From positions 25,501,001 through 25,565,000 of the forward strand of contig CAMQGK010000634.1 of NCBI GenBank assembly GCA_947000775.1: DNA of 64,000 nucleotides, written 5' to 3'. Made by a program: the position numbers and the translations under genes. Positions 33,093 through 45,484 of this stretch are shown here, one piece after another. Source of the stretch: Pterois miles (taxonomy: Eukaryota; Chordata; Actinopteri; Perciformes; Scorpaenidae). The notes under the pieces are model-generated. The model was given only the letters and a program-made list of their open reading frames with translations. It searched no databases and had not been told where the DNA came from. Each line of letters starts with the position of its first letter. Positions within the stretch are counted from its first letter, which is position 1.

Positions 33093-33352
33093 GGGGATGA
33101 CTGCGGCTCAGAGGGTAGAGCAGGTCGTCCACCAATCAGAAGGTTTGTGGTTGATCCCCAGGTGCACATGTCGACGTGTCCTTGAGAAGGACACTCAACC
33201 CCAAAATTGCTCCCGAAGACTCAGCCATCGGTGTGTGAATGAGTATTTAGATTAGATCCTGATGGGCAAAGTCGGCCTCTTGCATGGCAGCCGTCAGCGT
33301 ATGAATGTGTGTGTGAATGCTGACATGCAGACTAGAAAAGTCCATTTACCAT
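33093..33352 (+). mobile_element. tRNA-derived SINE
   Basis: The head GGGGATGACTGCGGCTCAGA with GGGTAGAGC is the A-box region and GGTTTGTGGTTGATCCCC is a decayed B box. The body TCCTTGAGAAGGACACTC, AACCCC, GCTCCCGAAG and GCCATCGGTGTGTGAATG, and the end GACTAGAAAAGTCCATTTACC, are typical of a widespread teleost tRNA-SINE. The stretch that usually reads AGCGCTATATAAGT is deleted. It is not a working tRNA gene. Confidence 0.85.
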
Positions 33353-33623
33353 ACGTCATAGACAGTAACAGTATTGACAACTTACGTACTTGCCAGTTAC
33401 ATAACAGACGCATTTTACATAAGAAACATTTTAACCCAAACCATAATCTTTTCCTAAACCTAAGTCGATCTTTTTCTAAACCTAACCACATAGTTTTGTT
33501 TCATAAGTAAGCCTACGTTGGAAGTTTATTTTCATTTGAAAAAAAACCCATCTAAATAGATGTTTCCTGCGGACACAGAAGTTTATTTGATAGTGATAGA
33601 TGATTTTTCCCATAATCGTATCT
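33353..33623. other. Non-coding spacer with CCTAAACC repeat fragment
   Basis: ATCTTTTCCTAAACCTAAGT and CGATCTTTTTCTAAACCTAA (33430-33495) are the minus-strand form of the GGTTTAG minisatellite unit seen at 9492-9675. Confidence 0.5.
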
Positions 33624-33723
33624 AATGTATACCTCAACAGAAGATTTTATCGACATTGCACGCCCACACTGTGCAATATATGAGAGTAAAAATAGAAGAT
33701 AAGTTTGGCGAACAATAATCCAT
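33624..33723 (+). repeat. 100-bp direct duplication, right copy
   Basis: AATGTATACCTCAACAGAAG through GAGAGTAAAAATAGAAGATA to ATAATCCAT, matching 32992-33091. Confidence 0.8.
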
Positions 33724-36641
33724 ACTTCATGGACAATAACAGCACATAAAGGCATGGAGAAAGTATCATTGGCTTATTTTCTGCTCGCTAATGATCCTGT
33801 CACACTTAAGTAAGCAGCTAATAATATATCAACCCCCTCCAACCCCCAATAAAAAACACTAAGGCAGAGGGCATCTGCAGCGTACTTGCAGGCTCCTGAG
33901 TGTTAATAACATGCCAAAATGCTGTGAAATTAACTCTGTTTCCACCTTTAATTCCAAGTGAACCGAGGCGCTGCTGTTGAGGAAACGGATAGGAGTGGAT
34001 CTGCGAGGGAAGTGTACTCTGGACGCTGGTGTGACTGAAAGAGGCAGATGGATGTCTTCTATAGCAGACTGTGTTTAATTACATCCTTAAGAATAGAATT
34101 AGGTATTAGGTAAACAGGAGGATACTGTTTACTCTTGACAAATCTGCGCCAGAGAGCATGAATAATTGTGAAGGGCACAACCTCTACCTTCCGTAGATTA
34201 ATATTTATGAAGGCAATTTTGTCTTTTAATTTTCTCGGAGAGCTCGGCAATAGCCCGGGTTTATAGGTGTTTATTGGAGGGTATCAAAGCTCCGCAGAAG
34301 GATATGACGGTTTAATCAAAATGTTTTGGTTTTCACTCTTTATTTTCCTACTTAAAACAGGCCTGTCCCTGGCCTTTGCTCGGCTGAACCCACGGATCGA
34401 TCTGCGCTAACATCACATTTTATTATCTGAGATGAGAAACTCTTTCTGCCTCTCACTCGCTTCATATATTTTTACCTTTATTTAACCCCATCTCAATAGT
34501 TCATCTGTCTCTGCATTTGTCTGAACTTTCCCATATAGGAAGGAACAACTTCTGCTCGTAGTTCTTGGGGATCTCATGCACTATGTATGGCATTGATCAG
34601 AGAACAAACACAGCACTTCCCTGCCTCCTCTGCTCCTCTCGCTTACCCCTGGAGACGTTGTTTGTCTTGTTTATATGTCGGCCCGGTTGCCTGGTCTTGG
34701 CGAATCTGTTTGTTGTTTGTTGCCTCCCCTGGTAAAAATCGCGGACAGTGAAGCATTGCGTGTGCATGCGGTCGGATCTCGTTTCTCCTCGCTGTTGTAT
34801 TCCACTCCATCAAACTGCCAATCAACAATCAACCAGGAAAACACAAAGCCGGAGAGGAAAAGGAAGGTGATGCCCGTCAGTGTTCGGGCAGTAAGGTGAG
34901 ATCGAGATTGAAAGAACGTACAGCTTTATCTTTTTCTGCCCTACTGGGAGGTGGAACAGGTTATTTCATGAGTGTCTGTAGCTCACATTACCATGTCAAT
35001 GGTAAACCTACACACACACACACACACACACTCACAAATGCCAACAGAGGCAATATAGTCACGGTTCTCTTGGCCTCTCTCCGGAGTCAATATCTCACAT
35101 TTCATAACCATATACTGTAACTCCCAGTGGGACCAAATGAAAACCTGATCTTCGCAGCTACTGTTGCTACAGTTGTGGCTTCACGACTAATTTCAGAGAC
35201 TTATTCGTGACATGCTCTTCCAGTAGGTGCAGCCCATTATTACCAGTAAACAAATGAAACCTCTTATTCTTAACAGACTGCGGTTTTAACAGCATCACTT
35301 CCTCGGTCGGGTTGTTGTGGTGAGTTGATTTTGCAGAGGGAAAGAAATATGCAATTCAACACTGACATAAATTTGACTGATCACCTGGACTCTCCACTTT
35401 TATGGTGGCAGTGAAAACCTCTATTTCACACATCATCTCAAAATGTCCCATAAACGCTCAACTGAGCCCATATCCAGTTATTTAGTGGACCGGCACTGAA
35501 TAAGTAAACAGAGGCGAAGCCAGAGGGGTTGTCAGGGTGTCCAGTGGCAGCCCGATAAACACAATGGCCTGCCCAAATGTCTTTGACCTATCCTCTTTCT
35601 GACTGCAGGATCGTTCCATCTACCCACCTGTAGTAACGATGTTGGGCATTACCAACTGTACAAGTAGTGCGTGGTGACTAGTAACCGCAGTAACACGTCA
35701 TGTAAACGTCAGCTGTTCAGTCTGCGGCGCCATTCAGTGAAGTGGACTACCGAACTCGTTCTGTCATCAGATACAACAGCTTGGTCGGTGCCCATCGACA
35801 TCAGATACAGACGCACTAAGGCACCGTTTAGTTTTTTTTTTTTTTTTTAACATTAGACCATGAGAAAAATTTGCATCATACACTTCTAGGGACTTTACTT
35901 TGGAAAATATCTAAATTAATACAGTAGAAATGTTGCACATATGTAGTCAGAGATGTCCTAAAGTTAAATATATCAGTCATTGGCAGGAATTATATAAAAA
36001 AAGAAATTCTAGCAACACAAAAATCAAGCAATAAACAAATTAGTGTTATTTTATTTTCAATTTATAAGGGATATGCAATGTTTAATGCTTATGATAAATA
36101 TAATCCAATCAATCTTATTTCCATAAATGTATTTTGTTTATACAGTTCCCTTTGTTAACACCTTATTTTTAAAACCGGACGTAGTCGCGCATGTATACTT
36201 CCACTAACTTCACCAAGTCTGTCGCTAGCTCTCCGTCAGCATCTATGTCAGCTCCATCGGGGCCGTTTGAATACATTTAACATAAATGTCAGTAAATGGT
36301 GCTCTGCAGTTGTAGCGTCAGTCGATTTGACCACAGAGATGAGAGTGGCGGCTGACCTGACCACACGTATATGATAATGAGTTATCATGCAGATAATTAG
36401 GATGATATACTGTATCAGCCCTAGAAGTCATGTCGTGCCCTTCCTGTGATTTACCTTCATACTGATACAGTGACATCGTCCCCTAGAAGAGTGTTGTTAC
36501 GGTAACGCAGTGTGAGTAGGCGGAGTAACATTTTGACTGTTCGCTGAGAGAAATAAAAGACACACTTTCAGGGAGTCAAAGGTAGAAGTTGTTTGTCTCT
36601 ACTGTCCTGCAGCTTCTTCAATATAATGATTTTAAAGCTTT
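33724..36641. other. Unique non-coding stretch, partly conserved-looking
   Basis: No gene is supported. The stretch holds a (CA)n run (about 35010-35031) and a poly-T run (35829-35848). A repeat-free part at about 33900-34260, with TTTAATTACATCCTTAAG and TAGATTAATATTTATGAAGG, looks like candidate conserved non-coding DNA. CpG is locally raised at about 34660-34880 but no exon is recognisable there. Confidence 0.3.
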
Positions 36642-36644
36642 TTA

Positions 36645-37092
36645 AGGCCCACGCACATCAAGCCGACGTCAAAGAGCTAGCGGCGATGAAGGCCGACTGT
36701 TGCGTCGCCTCATGTCGCCTTTGTCTTGACTGACAAATTGCATTTAAACACACTGCAAAGACGAGAGCTGACGGACAGTTTTCACGTATGTTTTCACGCT
36801 CACGTTATTATGATACGTACATGAAGCAAAGCGGCGTGTGCTGACCATTTGTTGTAACAGTGTTGTTGTGATGATATCCATGTATTGGAATGATCAGATG
36901 AGATGAAGGTGAAACAGAAGAAGAGGTTTCTGTGTGTGTCCTCTTGACTTTACTTTTTTCCGTTTCTCTTCTTGTGCACTGATTCGCTAAAGCTGAACAG
37001 CCAAACTAAAGCTGACGGTGTGAAAACTAAGCTGACAGACCCTCACCGACAGCCCCAAACTGGCCGACCATCGGCTTGGTGCGTCAGGGTCT
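36645..37092. mobile_element. PIF/Harbinger-like MITE
   Basis: The left end AGGCCCACGCACATCAAGCC pairs with the right end, which on the minus strand reads AGACCCTGACGCACCAAGCC; the similarity continues to about 27 bases. TTA flanks both ends (36642-36644 and 37093-37095), the 3-bp target duplication typical of PIF/Harbinger. The 448-bp body has no transposase. The superfamily call rests on the TTA duplication and terminal sequence. Confidence 0.65.
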
Positions 37093-37095
37093 TTA

Positions 37096-38344
37096 GTTTT
37101 ACAATGAATAAAAAGAGCTCAGTAAATAGAAACGTGGCTGATTGCTTCGTATATGGTGCACGTCACGGAGCCTGCTGCCTATTGAATGTTTGTTTGGAGT
37201 CAGTCGGGTGAAGATAGTTTGGCTGGCTGCTGTCTTTTCAACACCTCGGTACAGCTGTGCTGCTGTCTGGGCAGCTGTTCAGAGGACGGTGACATTTGTA
37301 AAGAAAAAGGTCAAAGTCAGCGTGGTTTGAACAAATAGACACTGATAAATAGTCTGAAGCATACTGAAGAGTGAACTACACAACCTCCTTAGTTTACCGC
37401 ATAATGTAAAACATTTCATTTCACTGTGTTCACAGTATTGAGGATATTAAGTCAAAACTCCTTTTTGCACCATCTCCTATAGGCTTGAAAATCCTTCCCC
37501 TTGCTTCTCTTCATTTCCGTCTCCCTCGGAGTGATTGGCACGGATTTAATCAAGGCAAATCAGTTAGGGATAATGGCTTTTACCTGGATTCAACTCATCA
37601 GCGTATTGGAAGCGGAGAGCATATTTAATGCACATTAAGTGGGCTGTATATATTTGGCACATGGCTAATACCACCGCTGTGTTCGCCGGCTACTTATTCC
37701 TCATCGATGGAGAGCTGTCTTTCTGGAACGGTGGGTCTGTAAAGAGAGAAATTTGAGGAAATAAAGGTGATCATCTGGAAAAGTTATGCTGGAAGTGATT
37801 AGAATTCACTTTGCCTTCTTCGCGATAATTACGCTGATTACACATCCAATAAACGCTCCCTTCATTAATTCCCGAACCCGAACACCACAGACTGCCTTTG
37901 ATTGTGCTGCTTTTTATGTTTCTCTCTGTAATGTGTTTGATGGCGTGGTGGAAAATCCTCTGAAACAGTATTTAGACAACAGGGTGCTAAAGCTGCTTCA
38001 AGTCGTATCGTCATAAAAGGACGAGCCGATGCTGAACTGATTTTATCATCCATGCTGCTAATGTTAGGTAGTGTAGAGTTTCACCTGACGTTCATTTCAG
38101 CACCCAGTTTACTGTGATAAAAGGTGGATATGACTGAAATCATCATCACTTATTAATCAGAAAACTTTTGCTTTTTATTGATACTTATACCTGAGCAGCT
38201 AAGGTTTGATGGTTCATTCCTGATCTGGGAAACAGCACTTCATGACAATCCCCACTCCAGGTCCTGTTATTCACTTGTCCTAGTGCTTTCCACCATATCA
38301 CATGGTCTTCATCACAATGACGTTTAGTGGGGACTTATCAACTG
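37096..38344. other. Unique non-coding stretch, conserved-looking
   Basis: No gene is supported. At about 37480-38060 it is repeat-free and dense in ATTA/TAAT cores (GGATTTAATCAAGG, ATTTAATGCACATTAAG, GCGATAATTACGCTGATTAC). This is candidate regulatory DNA only. Confidence 0.3.
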
Positions 38345-38955
38345 CCTTATCCAAGATGTGTGAATGTAAATGGGTCCTATGGGTACCCACGAGTCTCCCC
38401 TTTACAGACATGCCCACTTTATGATAATCACATGCAGGTTGGAGCAATAACCATGTAATTTCTCACATGCAGTACAAATGTGATATTTTTGCCTATTCTG
38501 TATGCGTTTGAATATCTCTGCATACTGGGGTCCATAAACAGTCTTGGCATTATATCACTGTAAAGCTGAGACTCCTGTGGATCCAATGAGCCCAGGTGTA
38601 ATAATGTGTGATGTTTGTCCCCATAGTAGCTATTTCACCTCAGTGTACTATGATAATCAGAGCCTCATGAAACTTTACAACCACCAACTAGAGACCGAGA
38701 GCATTTTTAGGTATATTGGCAGAAGTGCTCGCCTTCCAATTGCCAAAAAATATCAAAAGTTTTTGATACCAGATCACAGCATGGCTTTTTCTGTGGTGCT
38801 CCCCAAGGTCTTGGTGTGTTAATGTGGTATTTTGGAGGGATTATTGATTCTCAAGTGATAAAAAACTTGAATTTAACACCAATTCTGTAACCAAAGGTAT
38901 CAACCCAAAAATTGCTGAAACAACTTTTGAGACATAAGTGAGCATTATATCATCA
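38345..38955 (+). mobile_element. Composite repeat B, plus strand
   Basis: It starts with family A sequence (TGTGAATGTAAATGGGTCCT, TTTACAGACATGCCCACTTT) but then diverges into the B body and matches 14048-14760 inverted. The body ends with TTTTTGATACC, GGTCTTGGTGTG, GGAGGGATTATTGATTCTC and CAACCCAAAAATTGC. The 38544-38822 open frame is an artefact of this repeat. The DR1 segment lies just beyond the left edge and is absent. Confidence 0.75.
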
Positions 38956-40409
38956 AGCCTTATACACTTTTATGGTTTATTTTAATTGATTCATTTGCTA
39001 TTTACTTATTATTTCTGATTTATGACTAGAACAACTTGTCCCACGGTGCTGAGCTGCCTTTAAAATTAATCCTCAGGTTCTCAGCTTTCAGATGATGTAC
39101 ACCTACATCTACTGTTGACCTGCTATCTTCCCATCTAGACCCCCTGTACGCCTCTAAAAAGGGCAAAAACACATATATAGCACACTAAAGCACATATACA
39201 AATTAGATTTAGAGCCAAAATGATGAGTTTCAGGTAATTAATTAGTTAAAAAGGTAATTTGTTTCTTGAAGGGATAATATCCTCATAAAAAAAAAACCAC
39301 GCTTAAATACAGACATTGGCGCTTGTTGTCGGCTGGAATCACTTTTAAGGAGACGGACTGTATAAGAAGCGTTGCTAAAGAGCGTGTGGGCAGTGTTAAA
39401 TGCTCGCTCATATAGAGACTTAAACTTCTTAAATCACAGGCGTCTCGGCAGCAGCTGGAAGTTGCCTCTATTCAAATGCAGCAGTTCCCCTGAGCACACA
39501 TGGCAAATTGTTAATTACAACAAGTCTGGAGGAAAATTACTTTATCGATTTGCATCAGGCCAGCTACTGTGAGAGAGAATACAGAGAGGCTGAGGCCCGG
39601 TCTGACTGAGTCTGATCTTTATATGAAGCAACCTCCTCTGTCCAAGCTGCCGTGGCAACGGCATCGCTTGCGACAAATTTGCCATAGCCCCGTAGCGTCT
39701 TTATCAGTTATGCATCGTTGGTACTTTGCTGCCGAGGTGAAGCCGCCCAGCTTTGGGGCGCAGCGTTGCTTCATGTGTCTGCCAGTGTCTGATATGGCGC
39801 TGCTGGCTGTTCAGCTACAGCACCTCTGGGAGGGCTGCAAAAGTTCAGAGAGGGAGGGGAGGCAAAATAGAGTGGGATGAAAAAGGAAAAGATTGAATGG
39901 GAGGGGGGGGGATAAAGAGAGGTCAGGGATCCAAGAGGGAAGTAGAAGGACAAGAGAGAGAAGGCGCCAAGGCCAGAGCCAGCTAGACAGAGACACTCTG
40001 GGCAATGGAGACATCAGGACTGAAAGGACTGGCCAGAGTCCAGGTATGAAAAGAGAACAAAAAAAGACTTGAGGGGAATTAAGGGAACGACTAAGGGCAT
40101 GGCTTCAACAGCCACGTCTGGAAAAGTGACAACTGTAGATGAGCCAAGAGACACTGAGGAAGTATGTCAGGCAATCAGGTAAAGCTGACAAGCGTAGCCG
40201 GGGTTGCTAAAAATCTATTGACTCGATGGGAGCTGACGGCTTCATATGTTTCTCCAGGAATGCTCGATGAGGTGGGGGAGGCGGTCGTGCCCGTCAGACC
40301 GGTTTTATTTTTTTGCTTGTGTTGAGCGATGAATCTACATTTCAGTAGGCGACATGCAGCGCAGCATAAAAGGTAATCAAGCCCCAGTCTTCACAGCTAC
40401 GCTGTGGTT
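38956..40409. other. Unique non-coding stretch
   Basis: No gene is supported. CCGTGGCAACGG at about 39649 forms a near-palindrome around a GGCAAC half-site, in a repeat-free, moderately GC-rich part (39560-40010). Confidence 0.3.
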
Positions 40410-41122
40410 CGGGCTGTCAAAATGAACGCAATAATAACACGTTAACGCAACATGGTTTTAACAGCCCTAATTTCTTAATGCGTTAACGCAACTTGCGAGT
40501 TTTACGTTGCAGCAGGCTCCGTTTTAAAGTTATGGTGAAGCTGCTGCTATTATATGGAGCTAGAAAATCTAAGTAATAAATTAGTACCAACACGTACCAC
40601 TGGTGTTGTACTAGCTTGTCAGGAAGGAGGATAAATAACGCTCCAAAGCTCCAAACTTAGGCTCGATTTTGGTGAAGAAAAACTGTCGTGGCCATTTTCA
40701 AAGGGGCCCCTAGACCTCTGACCTCCAGATATGTGAATGTAAATGGGTTCTATTGGTACCTACCAGTCTCCCCTTTACAGACATGAACACTTTATGATAA
40801 TCACAGTCAGTCTGGATCAAGTCATAGTCAAGTCAGCACTCTGACACACTGACAGCTGTTGTTGCCTGTTGGGCTGCAGTTTGTCATGTTATGATTTAAG
40901 CATATTTTTTATGCTCAATGCAGAACCTGAGAGGGTTTCTGGACAATATTTGTCATTGTTTTCTGCCATATTTGTCCACTCCCATGTTGATAAGAGTATT
41001 AAATAATAATAAGTTTACTTTAATACCTGACAGATCTGCTTTCAGTTACATTGTGAACAGAAAAATACTGTGATCAATTTGTGATTAATCATGATTAAAG
41101 ATTGTTATCGATTGATAGTCCT
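40410..41122 (+). mobile_element. Family A hAT-like element
   Basis: It begins CGGGCTGTCAAAATGAACGC and ends TTATCGATTGATAGTCCTA, the inverted ends of family A. Between them are CTCCAGATATGTGAATGTAA, TACAGACATGAACACTTTAT, CCTGTTGGGCTGCAGTTTG and TTGTGATTAATCATGATTAA. The DR1 motif (40712-40724) has one change. Length is 713 bp. No clear target-site duplication remains. Confidence 0.85.
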
Positions 41123-42654
41123 ATCTAATTTAGAAGAAGAAGAAGATGCATCTTTTTAGGAAATACTTGAAAGTATTTCTTTATTATCTTTATTTTATAT
41201 ATATACGTATATATAGATATACACATATATATATAAAATACATATATACACATCTACACCATATATACAGTATGTTATAATAATGTATAAATCTCTAAAT
41301 AGCCCATGAAGTGAGGAATAATCCCACCTCATTATTCATATTCCACATACATTATTATTAATTGTCAGATGGATTTTGCTGTTTGTTGTGTGTAAAGGTG
41401 CGCGTACAGTAGTGCCTCACTTTAACTTCGAGGCCCGTAAAATGCTATTCACGACAGCCTGCATACCTGCCATCATGCTGCTGCAGGGCCACACAGATTA
41501 ACCCGTGCATGAACACATATTATTTACTTTTTTTGTGTAAAAATCAATCACATCATTAAACGAGAGAATGCATGTCATCTCTGACGAGCAAACAGATATC
41601 AGTCTTTAATCTATAATTGATGGGATGCAGGCGTGGATGTTTAGCCCTTGGCTTATAGCAACCGCATTGTGCTGCAGACATCAGTCCGTCCGTTTGACCG
41701 AGAGGATCTGTGTTTATTCCCTCTGAACACACAGCTAATCTGGCTAAAAGCACACGCCTCATACAGACAGCAGAACACATGATCTGATCTGAGATATTAG
41801 CCTCCTTATAGCCCAGCTGTAAAAAAATACTAATATGACTATGCGGATGGACATATTTGTCTTTCGGAAACAGTGAAATGCTTTTCTCAATATGCATGTC
41901 AGTGTTTTGAACCATCAGCCATGTATTTTGCCCTTGTTTAAATACCAAAGGACGAACGTTTTACATCGTGAATGTTGATGAGCGCTGATTAAACACGCTC
42001 TATGCAAAAAACACCTGTGACAGCCAGCGATATTTACTGGATGTTTATCTACTTCAAAGCAATCTTATTATCTCATTATCTCATTATCTTTGCATTCTGG
42101 TGAGCTCTCATTTGCTGCATTGCACTAAATGAGTCTCACTAACACCTGCCTCTGTCCTTGAGAAAAGAGAGGAAGAAGGGGTAGGTTGATGGGAGGGATA
42201 ATCTCTACTCTAGCTTGTCTTTAAGTGGTGATTTGTTCAGATTTACCGAGGATGTTATTCACAGGGAGTTGAGAGGCGTGCTCGTATCGAGTACATTACG
42301 CGTAGAGTTCAGAGTATAAAGTCTGAATGTGACAGATTCTCAAGGTTGAGCACTTCTTGAGGTAACTGTGGAGTTAATTGAAGTCTCACAGCACATTATT
42401 TTAATGCGTGGGCGTGTCAGCGTCGCATCATCTCAGCATTTTTCATTTATCGAGACAGCCTGGCAGAGCAAAAAGGGACAAACAACACTTAGAGTCCACA
42501 GCAGGCCTATTTAATTACTTTTTTAAAAAAATGAAACAGTGAAGTGCCAAAAGGCTGGATATTTGCATTTCCGATGTCTGACCTGCAAAGCTAGGAACCT
42601 TCAGGACAGCAGTATATGTCATATAGAAAAAAAAAATAATCAGAAATCATTCAT
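41123..42654. other. Unique non-coding stretch with TA-rich tract
   Basis: No gene is supported. A TATATA/CATATA-rich tract lies at about 41195-41275. The 130-codon minus frame at 41556-41948 has no recognised domain. Confidence 0.3.
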
Positions 42655-42950
42655 TTATTAAGCACATTTATACTGGTTGCAAAAATTACATGGGTTTTAC
42701 CCAAAACGGCATGTGATCAGCATAAAGTGGGCACATGGGGAGACATGTGGGTGCCCATACACCCATTTTCATCCATGTCGTAGAGGTCAGAGGTCAAAGG
42801 ACCCCTTTGAAAATGCCAGTTTTCCCTCGCCAAACTTACCTAACTTTGGAGCGTTTTCTAGATAAATATGATACCAGAATCTCCATTCTAGCTTTAAGAC
42901 TGAGCCTCCTACAGTCTCTAAAAACTGTAATGTAGATTACAATAAACGAT
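42655..42950 (-). mobile_element. Family A/B fragment, minus strand
   Basis: GCATGTGATCAGCATAAAGT, CATGTCGTAGAGGTCAGAGG, AAAGGACCCCTTTGAAAATG and AAGACTGAGCCTCCTACAG match inverted family A. The perfect DR1 motif is at 42784-42796. The left edge has ATTACATGG as in composite B. Termini are missing. Confidence 0.75.
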
Positions 42951-43025
42951 CAGAGGGCCGGGTTTAGGTCGTTAAAGGCCCGAATTCTGCCCACGGGCCA
43001 CCAATTGAATAGGCCCGGTCTACAG
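42951..43025. repeat. hAT-terminus-like GGCCGG fragment
   Basis: GAGGGCCGGGTTTAGG, GGCCCGAATTCTGCCCACGG and GCCACCAATTGAATAGGCC resemble the terminal region of some vertebrate hAT elements. It is a single short fragment and the call is tentative. Confidence 0.35.
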
Positions 43026-43284
43026 ACTTGCTTGCAGCTCCATGAGGCTCTACCAAATGATCACGTGCTCACAATAAAATGCTAACATTTGCCAATTAAC
43101 ATTACATACAAATTACAGTTGAGGCAGAATGTCATTATTTTTCGAAGGTTATTTCTCAATTAAATTATGGCAATTTGCCATCAACAATCCTTATTAAAAC
43201 ACTTGCTTATATTTCTATTGATTTTATCGATGACTAGATTACTTTTTTCAGCTCTGAATTTAAATTTAAACCTGATGTTGGCAC
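43026..43284. other. Short unique non-coding stretch
   Basis: No recognised feature. Confidence 0.3.
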
Positions 43285-43475
43285 TAAATGAAAAGTCAAG
43301 GATCACCAGAGTTATTTATCATGAGGAGGATGGTTAACGTTGCCACTGAATTTCATGGAAATCCATTGAATAGTTGTTGAGACATTTCTCTCAAAACCAC
43401 AAACGTCATGGTGGCTCTGGATGACAAGTCAGGTGATCACCAAAGTCATCCTCTGGGCACGGCGTGGTCGCCTAC
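43285..43475 (+). repeat. Repeat D, copy 2
   Basis: AATGAAAAGTCAAGGATCAC, GAATTTCATGGAAATCCATT and GAATAGTTGTTGAGACATTT match the teleost D repeat. The tail repeats into GGTGATCACCAAAGTCATCC and CTCTGGGCAC. Confidence 0.65.
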
Positions 43476-43955
43476 AAATAACGTTCCCATACGACCAGCA
43501 AGGTTAGTTTACGCTGCTAACAGTGCAAACGACAGCACCGGTGCTGACAGAGCTAAAAGTTTGGGGGTGGAACCGGAGGATGCTACGCCGTCGGGCCAGC
43601 GTTGTAACTGAAAATATGTTTCCTTCACAACATAATTGAGGATGCAGTTCTCAGTTGCTGGGCAACATGGCCATATGGTACACATTTAATGGTAGTTCGT
43701 GCAACAGTTGCCAAGACATTTCACACTCGACCAAAAACAGTCTCATTCTCTCAGTCTCATATTAGCACTTGAGGAAAAAGTCTAGTTCCACCTTAAGGTT
43801 GGGGGACCTCTAAAGACATTAGGTTTCATCCTCTGGTAACTCTGCATGTTTGAGCAATATTTCAAGGCATTCCATCCAATAATTGTTAAGATATATCAGG
43901 GTAAAAGTGGTGAATGTACAAAACATAAGGCCAGCATTGCCATCGCCATGCAGAT
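43476..43955 (+). repeat. Repeat D, copy 3, with unique spacer
   Basis: From about 43760, CATCCTCTGGTAACTCTGC, GGCATTCCATCCAATAATTG and TTAAGATATATCAGGGTAAA form another decayed D unit in the same orientation. 43476-43760 is spacer with no recognised gene. Confidence 0.55.
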
Positions 43956-45484
43956 AGCGTGACTAAAAATGATGGTTCACGCAGCATAATGTATTTGATT
44001 CAGGCATATGTGCATTTTTATGCAGCGGCCTCACGTAATGAGAATAAATAGCACATATATCCAGATGACACATGGATTTATGACGCCTCTCAGCATACTT
44101 AAGCTCTAATGGAACATTGTTCTTCAGTGTTTTTTCATCAGACGCCCTTAAAGTCAATAAGGCAACATCAATTCTTTGCCTCTTTTTATCAATTACAAGT
44201 CCCTAAAAGCTGTAAACAGAAGCATATGTTTTGAGCTGGGATTATTAATTGTCTTGTCGCCTGTTGTTGCCAGGCACATTACAGCACTAAGGCAGCCAGG
44301 CTAACACAGTGGCATCAGTAGTGGCCTGGCTAACAAACTAAGCATCTGCTGTCCCTCCCTATTCGCTGCCTCTGATGTCGTTAAGCATGATTCAGGACAC
44401 TTTGTTACCATCGACTGTGGAGTAATGATGCATGGTTACTGATCACTGCGACGGTTTCTGTCTTTATAAGCCTGCTGGGTTGCTCTCGCCCTCTCAAACA
44501 AGCCCCTTTCTTCCAACCAATAATCCACCAAAACACAGGAAAAGCCTGTGTAATTAAGTATTGATCACATAGAGCAGGTAAAGGATTCAATAACAAAGTG
44601 TGGCCAGACGAGGTAAGACTAATGAACTTCCGTCATTTCCCCATGAGCCAGCGATGAAATATGAGAATTGCTGGTCCAGGTTAAGTTCATAGATAGCTGT
44701 CTGTTTGATTAATCATTAGCTTAAAGAATGACTCATTCCGTATATCCAACGCTAATATAAACACCTCAATTGCAGATTTCATTATCTAAAAATTGTATGA
44801 TCGTCCTTGGCCCCTGGGCTCTATATGAAACCCTCTCTCCGTGCTTTGTGCGATATTACATTTTGATGAGCGATGACAGTGAAGAATACTCTCAAGTATG
44901 CGTCTTTGTATTGATCAGTCTTATCTGTTATTCTGCTGTTTTTATAAAGACTAGATTTTTCTTTGAGTGTGGCCTTAACAGCACGTTCATGGTTGGGAGT
45001 GTTTTACTGCAGATTGGATCACATTGTGAATGTGTGGTTTACACGTACTGATACAGTGTGTTCTTACAATCGACCGGATCAGACCTCACATAAATGTTTT
45101 CATGGGACATAGATTTTTTAAAGGATGAGCAAGGTTTCGGTCTAGCACCGTGACGGCTGAGTGTGGGTTGTTGTTGCAGTAAAAAGTATAAAAAGACAGA
45201 AGGACATTTCCCATCTCGACAGGTTCTGACTTTTGGACCTGGATTAGCATTGTGCACGGCTGAAAGAATGACCTGTCACTAAAAAGAAATGAAATGAAAA
45301 ATCTTGAACTGCAAGTGTTAGATTTCGGCAAAACAAAGACAAATAAAGGATAAAGTCTGAGCAGCCGCAGACATAAGATGTGGAAACTGTAAGCCACTTA
45401 GAGCATAGTTAGTTTTGAATGTGATATTTTACCTGTGTAGAGCACACCTGTTACCTGCCGTACCATATAACCTACAGAAAGTTA
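43956..45484. other. Unique non-coding stretch
   Basis: No gene or known repeat is supported. Confidence 0.3.

Noticed and set aside
33093..33352. tRNA gene
   Set aside because: A- and B-box-like sequence is present but the B box is decayed, no cloverleaf can be completed, and the body and tail are those of a SINE. The same applies to 7131-7271 and 17431-17645.
38544..38822. 92-codon plus open frame
   Set aside because: Lies wholly inside composite repeat B, whose other copy (14048-14760) does not keep the frame.
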